From Ipomoea triloba (Eukaryota > Streptophyta > Magnoliopsida > Solanales > Convolvulaceae), in the NCBI RefSeq assembly GCF_003576645.1, contig NC_044924.1:19382912-19446911 (forward strand): a DNA stretch of 64,000 nucleotides, written 5' to 3'. The position numbers and the translations under genes were made by a program. This document shows, piece by piece, positions 57,180 through 64,000 of the stretch; the stretch's first letter is position 1; each line of letters starts with the position of its first letter. Below the pieces are notes generated by a model. That model was not told the origin of the DNA and did not search any database. It worked only from the letters and a program-made list of their open reading frames with translations.

Positions 57180-58787
57180 AAAGTATCCACTCATTCCGTC
57201 CAAGAAACAGTAGTAGCCGTATCCGCTTACTTTCTCAATCATTTGATCTATAAAGGACAACGGGAAGTGGTCTTTACGAGTGGCTTCGTTGAACTTCCTA
57301 TAATCGATACAGACTCTCCATCCAGTTATTTTTCTCGTAGGAATCAATTCCTTGTTGTCATTTTCAGTTACTGTGATTCCGCCTTTCTTGGGCACCACAT
57401 GAGTTGGGCTAACCCATGCACTGTCCGAAATAGGGTAAATCATTCCGACGTCCATAAGTTTTATCACCTCATTTTTCACGACTTCGAATGTGTTCGGGTT
57501 AAGTCGACGATGCGGTTGTGCTACAGGTTTGGACCCCTCTTCCAATAGAATTTTATGTGTGCAAATGGCCGGATTAATCCCTTTCGAATCAGTCATCCTC
57601 CAACCGATTGCTTCTTTGTTTTTCTTCAACACTGCTATTAGCTGTTCTTTTTGTATAGCCGAAAGATCTGTTGCGATGACAATTGGCAACTCCTTCCCCG
57701 ATCCTAGGTAAGCATACTCTAGGTGTGTAGGCAAAGGTTTCAACTCTCCTTCTTGTATTATTTCGTCCTCCTCCTTTCTTTTCTCATTTCTCCCATCAAA
57801 CTCCTCCCCAAATTCATCAAATTCATCCCCATCATCTCCAACCATTTCCTCCGAGACTTCACCAACAGAATTTATATTTTCAACAAATTCAAAAGCACAA
57901 TCATTATCAATCAAATTAAAACGATCAACCTCTCAGTGTAAAGCAATATGTAAAGTGTTATGCTCATGCTCAAAAGTATTTTCATTACGATTCTTGGCCC
58001 CTATGGGACATTCCCAATTAAAATCATGCCTCTTGGCTTTGGGCACTTCGCATAGATAATCAATCTCATCATGCACGTAGTCGACAAAAAAGCATTCATC
58101 CCCATCTAGAGGATATTTCATAATTTTAGTTACGTCGAAGCTGGCAGACTTGTCTCCCACACGGATAACGAGTTTGCCTTCCCCCACGTCTGTCAAAGCT
58201 CTAGCGGTCGCCAAAAAGGGTCTACCCAAGATGAGAGGAATCTCCACATCCGGGTCCATATCTAAGATCACAAAATCCACTGGAAAAATGAATTTATCAA
58301 CTCGGACCAAAACATCCTCCACTATACCCCTGGGGTATTTGGTGGATCGGTCATCTAACTGAATACACATGCGTGTAGGCTTGAGAGTTCCTAAATTCAA
58401 TTTTCGATATAACGCAAAAGGCATCAAATTAATGCTAACACCTAGATCTGCCAAGGCTCTATTAAAGGTTGTTCCTCCTATATTACAAGGTATAGTGAAA
58501 CTTCTCGGATCTTTTAACTTCCGGGGCACATTCTTGTGTAATATAGCAGAACACTCTTCTCCTAACACAACAGTAGCGGTTTCAGCTAATTTCTTTTTGT
58601 TGGACAAAAGATCTTTAAGGAATTTGGCATACCTCGGCATTTCTCCTAATGCGTCAATGAATGGCATGTCAATGTGTAGTTGGCGTAGCATTTGTAGGAA
58701 CTTATCATACTTGGCGTTGTCGATGTCAGTGTGGAATCTTTGAGGAAATAGAAGTTTTGCTTTTCGCACGGGTGGTGGTTGTTGCAT
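57180..58787 (-). pseudogene. pol: Element F protease and N-terminal RT
   Basis: From 58787: PPPVRKAKLLFPQRF, MPRYAKFLKDLL, EECSAILHKNVPRKLKDPRSF, protease active site ADLGVSINLMP (about 58420), YPRGIVEDVLVRVDKFIFP and LDMDPDVEIPLILGRPFLA. A TGA near 57930 divides the protease frame from the next, which opens with FEFVENINSV and carries an acidic linker, LEYAYLGSGKELPIVIA, HKILLEEGSKPVAQPHRRLNP, GMIYPISDSAWVSPTHVVPKK, WRVCIDYRKFNEATRKDHFPL and CFLDGMSGYF. It stops at the aaagt site of G; the next codons (QIPVAL) are found at 41135. The RT frame is otherwise intact across the insertion site. Confidence 0.92.
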
Positions 58788-58823
58788 GATTTCTTTGCCT
58801 TTCCGAGAAGGTTGTGGTTGCGG

Positions 58824-59661
58824 TTACGTTTCTTCCCTTCCGATCTCTTTTTCAAGTGCTTGTTTAACTTGCGTTGCGTTGGAAGTCTCATCAGCATTCA
58901 TCCTTGGTTCTTCTGCTGGGACAGATTGCGGCGGGGGTGGAACAACTTTTGGAAGTGCTCTCCCGCTTCTCAGTGTGACAGCGTTCACATCTGTTTCTCC
59001 CTGGACTTGGATCATTTCCATGATCTTTGTGAGTGTGCTCTCGACCGTTTGGAGTGGTGAGAGTGTTTCGTGGCGAAGCTCTTGAATTTCTCCCAGCATC
59101 TCCTTGGTGATAGTTTCTTTGAGTTTAGCATTCTCCTCCCTTGCTTCTCGTATAAAATCATTTAAGCGTTGTTCGAGGGTGGTTTGGTTGTTTTCGAGGG
59201 AAAGAAGCTGTTCTGGGGAAGTAGAAGAGTAGGCATACATTTCGGCTCGGTCCACATCATCAACACGAGTAGGAATTGTTCCAGTGAGCTCCCACGCCTG
59301 TACACACGCGTGTTGCTCGCGTGGATGGGCCACTGCTCGCAAAATTTTCAGAATTTGGCTGGTTTGGCTCGTCAAGGTGCGTTGGAGGGAAATATGGAGG
59401 CATCTCATGAGTAGGATATCTTTGAGGCTGATAATCCTGGGTTGCATAAGCTTGTTCATGATAATAAATTGGTGGTGGATGTATAGGATAAAGAAAAGAT
59501 GGTGGGTAAGGAAAAGGGTAGTTGTGATAATATTGAGGTGGTGGATATGGTGGTTGTGGCGGTGAGGGATAGTAAGGATTCCTTCCGTATGGCGTATAAC
59601 TATGGTAAGTTCGATCGTCAGGTGGAGGTGGATCCATGATTGCGTCACAGAAGTCCTGCAA
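58824..59661 (-). pseudogene. gag: Element F gag, lacking capsid
   Basis: The N-terminal frame (59661-59260) is Pro/Tyr-rich (PYYPSPPQPPYPPPQYYHNY) like the remnant ORFs of A and B. At about 59275-59335 an ACACGCGTGT motif with flanking CCACGCG and GGCGTGGGAGC interrupts it, and beyond that another frame continues with SPEQLLSLENNQTTLEQRL, REENAKLKETITKEM, SPLQTVESTLTKIMEM and NAVTLRSGRALP, the conserved end of Athila gag. The capsid region and zinc knuckle seen in C are absent. About 840 bp is far shorter than a full Athila gag. I infer an internal loss with the LTR-type motif at the junction. Confidence 0.75.
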
Positions 59662-59838
59662 TCAAATTTTCAGACAACGAATCGGAGCACAAGAGGTAGC
59701 TCCTTTCACAGATTAGCGCAAGTGATGTACAGTTGGGTGCGAAAGTGTAGATAGCAATAGAACAAAACAAAAGAAAATGAAATAAACAAGTTATCGAAAT
59801 GATTCAAGATAGTAAAACTTTAAATTCACCGTTTGCCA

Positions 59839-59856
59839 TCCCCGGCAATGGCGCCA
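59839..59856 (-). other. Primer binding site of element F (tRNA-Asp type)
   Basis: The minus strand reads TGGCGCCATTGCCGGGGA, 3 bases from the LTR edge at 59860; one base differs from the PBS of A. Confidence 0.9.
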
Positions 59857-59859
59857 TTT

Positions 59860-61182
59860 TGATGGTTGTGAGTTATATGGTGAGGTAGTGAATGTGAAGG
59901 TGGTAAAACGAAGAGTCATGAACTCTCCGAGTGTCGTATCTCTCGCGGATGGCAAATTGGAGAATATACGGGTCTCCTATCGTGAATTGTTTAGATAACG
60001 CGAAGGTTGAACCTATAGAGATTGGTAGAGTGAAATAGTGAGAGTGCAAGGGTTAAGGAGATTTAAAAAGATTAAATGTGAATAAAAGCGGATGGGGGCT
60101 AGAATATCATGGAGATTGGTTCGAAACGTACGGTAGAGGTTTGATTTCCATTGAGTTATGTTTGAAGGAGCTTCAAACATTGTCCTGAGTGGCGTCACAC
60201 TCAAGCTCCCAATCCTCAGTCGGTTGGGGAATTTTGTCAAACACTTTGTCTACAAGTTCCCTCCGGATCTCATCTTCTTAGATTGAGAGCGGGAGATGTG
60301 GGTAGTGGGCTACATCTCTTTGCGATATCTCGCCAAAGACATGATCCTATACTCTTGAAGAGATCGGGGCCCTCGATCTAACAAGATCATACAAAACATA
60401 CACACAATTTCAACATTCCCCAAAGAAATCAAACTCATTCATCAATTTTAGATCATGAACACCAAATCTCCATCCTTCCTAGCCCCTATCCTAGGGATTA
60501 GCCCTTCATAGGCTTTAACAACATCATCTCATTCAAATAGAAAAGTATATTTACAAGATCAAAATAAAAGCAAATAACTTTAGGAAAAAGGAAAAGCAAG
60601 AGAGTTCCAAAGAGAAAGCAAGTTACAATGAAAGAGTTTACCCAAAAGCATCTCAAGGCTATGGAGATCCAAGTTCTCTTCTCCAATGAGCTCTTCTTCC
60701 TCCCCCTAATCCTCTCTAACCCTAACCTAAAGTGAGAAGTGAAAAATTGACAAAAGACTCCCTCCTCCTAGCTGAAATGTCCCTTAAATACTAAAACATC
60801 GCGCGAGGTTCTGGTGCCCGTCCACGCCTGCTCACACGCGTGTGGACTAGCGTGGATGCGTACTGGAATAATTCCACGCCAGCTCACACGTGTGGTGGTG
60901 CTTGTGGGTGTAAATCTCTCTGTGTCGTCTCTTTTGTTGTTTTCGGTTTGGTCTTTGTGTGTCCCCGTGTGGATTGGTTCTTCTCTTCATTGCTTTATGC
61001 TTTCCTTGGTTGATTTCAGCCTCTAATCCTGCGGAAATCTTTCAAAGCACACCACACAAAACTCTTTTGCAATTTGTTAGTAAAATAACATGAAAACACA
61101 TGATTGCACTCTTCAAGACATTGTTTTGGCAAGAAATCAACTTAATTAGTTCTAGATAATTAGGTACTTTTGGCATCTATCA
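59860..61182 (-). repeat. Element F 5' LTR
   Basis: LTR of 1323 bp, TGATGGTTGTGAG to GCATCTATCA, with a CACACGCGTGTG palindrome at 60833-60844. It ends at the ctttc duplication (61183-61187). Confidence 0.93.
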
Positions 61183-61187
61183 CTTTC

Positions 61188-61398
61188 CCACCATTTTTCC
61201 AACTCAAATGGGTCAACTTTGAGAACCAATTTCTCATTCACCCAATATCCGTTTTGTGCCTACAATATATCAATCTCTTCGTCTAACTGCGAAGAACCCG
61301 AATCCACTTTGACCCGACCCAAATCGGAAGTGGACCCCACATTTATTTGTAACACAAAATAGCCACTTAAATTGCCATTTTATGCTATTTTTCCAACA
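61188..61398 (-). repeat. Element E 5' LTR, last part
   Basis: Final 211 bp of the E LTR, CCACCATTTTTCC to CCAACA, resuming exactly where 36113 stopped and matching 30115-30323. The following acatt pairs imperfectly with gcatt at 29145. Confidence 0.92.
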
Positions 61399-62512
61399 AC
61401 ATTTTGTGCCATAATTTTAGTTTTTTAAGCTTGTTGTAGGCTTTGAAAAGCTTAATTTGATTAAAGTTAAGAATAAGGACTAATTGTGATTGCATTTGTG
61501 CATTATAGGAAAACAAGGCCATTTCAATGGCACTTTGGCGTTGTCTCAGTATTTTGATCATATCTCAGCATAGGAGTATTCAAATGGAGTGATTTAAGTG
61601 GTATTGAAATAGAAACACAAAGAGCTACAAGTTTCATAAAGACCACAAAGTCTAGTTCGAACATATTTAAGGTCAACATGTACGATTAAGAATACGCTAG
61701 TAGTTGCACTTGTACTAACACTAGCTGAAAGTTGCACAAGGTGCAGTACACATGTACCGAGCTCATACACGGGATTGAAAATCATAGAAATGAAGGTTTT
61801 GAGGCTTTAAATTCTTAAGGGACCAAGATAGAAGAGGGAGTTAGCTTTTAGATCATTTTCTAAGTTTGTACCTATGTTTTTAGAGAGATAGCCCCTTTAG
61901 GGTTCATAAGACAAATTGACAACTTGATCCAAGCTAAGACTCTAGGGGGAATTCAATCTCACTTGTTAGAGGACTACTTTGATTACTTTGAAGATTATAC
62001 TTGGACATAAGTTTTTGTTAATTCAATTGCAATTTACTTTCTTCTAATTGCTTTCATCAGTTTTCCATTTACCTTTCATTCTAACCATGCATATATGACA
62101 ATGTGTGACTAGATCCTTAGGGAATCAGATTAGGTTTACATTGAGAGGAGGAGCCCAAACAAATATGTGGACATAAGGTGTTCGATAAAATGACTCAAGT
62201 AATTAAAGTTGTTACAAAAGTAGAACTCCAATTACTTGATAGGCCGATGTCTGGATTATAGCTTTGGCAATGGGCAAAACATCTTCCAAGGAACAATGTT
62301 AATGCTTTACACTACTTCCTATACCTAGGGCCATTATATTGCATCCAAGTAAGGAACACCTAGCCCAAATCCCCTCCATTCACTTGTTTACAACTTGTTA
62401 TTTACTTTATTTCCATCTTTACATTTGCTTGTTACTTTACTTTTGATTGTTGCTTTGATCATGCTCTTTTGTCAAGTTGAGAGACTTAGCTTCCTAGTGT
62501 TTCTACGCTCTT
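61399..62512 (+). repeat. Diverged Athila-like LTR sequence
   Basis: No gene. The order of short phrases around 62010-62330 (AATTCAATTGCAATTTACTTT, GACTAGATCCTTAGGG, GTGTTCGATAAAATGACTC, AGAACTCCAATTACTTGATAG) parallels the downstream half of the A LTR (for example GTGTTCGATGAAATGCCCC with GGAGTCCAAAG). I take it as an old, related LTR in plus orientation; its ends were not found. Confidence 0.4.
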
Positions 62513-62559
62513 GTGCTTAGCCATGCATTATTCAATTCTCGCGTGCCATCCTTTGAGAA

Positions 62560-63060
62560 CAACATCTCGAAGAAGATTCCATCTTACTCAACATACTTCA
62601 ATCCACCGCCTACTATGATTACCGGTGGAATGGTGACTTCTTCTTTCTTATTTTCTTCATCACTCATCTTTTCTTTTTCAACCTTCTTCTCTTCAACTTC
62701 CTTCTCAAGAACTACCTCATCTTCCTTGTCATTGTTCATCTCCTTCTCAACACCAACTTTCTTCTTCACTCCATCATCCACATTTGAAAAAATCACATCC
62801 TCCAATTGCTTGCTACTACGGAGGGTAATAGCCTGTACCTTTCCCCTTCATGGCCTTTTGCCAATTTTCACTCTCCATAATCCATTTTTGTAGCCTTCAA
62901 AAAAATAATCCATTTTTGTATGAAATCATCCATATATGTCTTTGGGGATTCTTGGACTTGCCTTTGAGGAACTCTATTTGACCTCCATTGATTGTTGGTG
63001 TTTCCCCTCCATAGTTTATTTGTTGATTAGCAAATCTAGAGCTCTAGGTTGAAGTTGTCC
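62560..63060 (-). pseudogene. gag: Decayed Athila-type gag C-terminus
   Basis: The minus strand contains VQAITLRSSKQLEDV at about 62790-62830, the conserved end of Athila gag (compare NAVTLRSGRALP in F), preceded by MDDFIQKW near 62925 and followed by a Lys/Glu-rich stretch of about 60 residues and IPPVIIVGG. It is probably the same degraded outer element whose protease lies at 28141-29140, separated by the insertion of E. Confidence 0.65.
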
Positions 63061-64000
63061 GCCTTAAATATTGGTTTGATTACTGTTAGAGTTTAAATGT
63101 TGTAAAACCCCAACATGTAATTGACAAATTTTTATGGCAAACTAGATAGATCAGGTTTAGTGTCAATTATAGTACTATGTGAAGATCTGGCAGAATAAAC
63201 ACTACAATAGAGCCTTTGGAAGCTAGCCGTTAAACTACACCGCCTTATCAAGTACAACTAGCAAAGTAGTTACACGCCCTGAGGTTATTTTACAAGAATA
63301 TCCTTCTCTGAAGGAAACACCTCAAAGGTCAGACAATAATTCATTCTACAGGGAAATCGTAGGAGATATCTTGTCTTCTAAGAATCAGAGTATTATATAA
63401 TATAAACTGGTTAAAGAGTTACTTACACAAGAGGGAAACAAGAGAGAAGATAACTTTACACGTAATATTCTTCAAGATTTGAATATCAAGAAACTCTCTC
63501 TACGAATTACAAGGAAAATACTCTGAGTAATCATTTTCTCAAGACACCATTGATGATATGAGTTTAAGAAGACTCTTGAGAATAAAGTTCTATAAAGCTT
63601 AAATCAGCAGATCGTATTCCATTCTACAGTGGCGCGTGAGTTAGCGAGACAAACAACATGGATCTCCAAAGAGACTTTGGACGCTGTAGCACAGATCTCT
63701 GGCCTCAACAATCCTCTATAGCTTTCAAAATATTGTGTACTACCCTGTGGTGTGTATGTTGGGAAAAAATCCCACTACCTGTGACAATGAAAATCACAAA
63801 CCCGACACGGTGCACAAATACGAGATAACATAATAGCCCAAAAATAAATATAACACCAGGGACACACGTTTTACATAGAAAACCCCAAAACCACGGGGAA
63901 AAACCACGGGACCACGACTAACAATATTTCTATTATAAGAAATCTTGGGTACAAAGTTTCAGGCTACCACACGAGCCAAATATCCAAAAATTATCAAATA
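63061..64000. other. Unassigned sequence, possible copia LTR start
   Basis: No frame of interest. TGTTGGGAAAAAATCCC at 63757 has the look of a copia LTR start (TGTTG) and the text after it (GAAAACCCC, GGGGAAAAACCACGGG) fits such an LTR, but it runs off the window. TGTTAGAGTTTAAATG at about 63077 is a weaker candidate. Confidence 0.35.

Larger units (their letters stand above)
36114..61182 (-). mobile_element. Element F: Athila/Tat-type gypsy with pol, split by G
   Basis: Minus-strand Ty3/gypsy element with perfect duplication ctttc (36109-36113 and 61183-61187). LTRs are 36114-37438 and 59860-61182 (1325 and 1323 bp). It has a tRNA-Asp-type PBS, a gag without capsid, protease, RT, RNase H and integrase, a post-ORF block and a long 3' noncoding region related to those of A and B. 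Sirevirus G is inserted in the RT. F is the only element in the window that combines this LTR and 3' architecture with pol. Confidence 0.92.
29150..61398 (-). mobile_element. Element E: Ty1/copia element, split by elements F and G
   Basis: Minus-strand copia element. The 3' LTR is 29150-30323 (1174 bp). The 5' LTR is 35149-36113 plus 61188-61398 (1176 bp in all), split by element F at a ctttc target. One long polyprotein frame with a few stops lies between. Flanks are gcatt (29145-29149) and acatt (61399-61403), an imperfect 5-bp duplication. The 5' leader and PBS are missing. Confidence 0.9.

Noticed and set aside
62513..62893. Ser/Phe/Thr-rich plus-strand frame near 62.5-62.9 kb as a membrane protein gene.
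   Set aside because: It is the antisense of a Lys/Glu-rich gag tail; the minus strand has the recognisable VQAITLRSSKQL motif.

Overview
The window is a stack of nested transposable elements from a flowering-plant nuclear genome, probably a eudicot (the species cannot be told). Everything identifiable belongs to plant lineages: Athila/Tat-type Ty3/gypsy elements primed by tRNA-Asp, two Ty1/copia elements including a Sirevirus, an L1-type LINE with the plant DUF4283-plus-zinc-knuckle ORF1, and a hAT-like MITE. I found no convincing host gene, tRNA, rRNA or CRISPR array. Nearly every reading frame is broken by stops or indels.

Left half (1-29 kb). A decayed minus-strand Athila-type protease region is interrupted by a hAT-like MITE (26264-27029, 8-bp TSD) and abuts a minus-strand LINE (13170 to about 26026). 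Element B (16928-24198, TSD caaac) sits in the LINE between ORF1 and ORF2. Element C, a minus-strand Athila-type gypsy, cuts the LINE RNase H at 13169/13170. Element A (3766-12669, TSD agcat) sits in the 5' LTR of C. A and B are two copies, in opposite orientation, of one family without pol. Each carries a gag-remnant ORF and an Athila-ORF1-like ORF. An unrelated LTR-like block fills 1-1325.

Right half (29-61.4 kb). Copia element E (29150-61398, minus) was inserted into a degraded Athila-type copy. Gypsy element F (36114-61182, minus, TSD ctttc) then landed in the 5' LTR of E. Sirevirus G (41141 to 57179, plus, TSD aaagt) landed in the reverse transcriptase of F. The outer relic continues from 61399 to about 63060.

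Shared structure. A, B and F (and partly C) share palindromes centred on ACACGCGTGT in their LTRs. A, B and F also share a block ending in GGGAGGCAACCC downstream of their ORFs and a long 3' noncoding region with CATGGAGCTCCATG palindromes. This suggests A and B descend from an F-like element and were mobilised in trans.

Assembly warnings. Tandem duplications at three loci in unrelated elements all have a unit of exactly 42 bp. In G, lone N bases mark contig joins where flanking sequence is repeated (49571-51212 with 51214-52855; 52861 onward with 53440 onward; 55683-56712 with 57180-58209), and there is a 250-N gap. Copy numbers and the length of G should not be taken literally.
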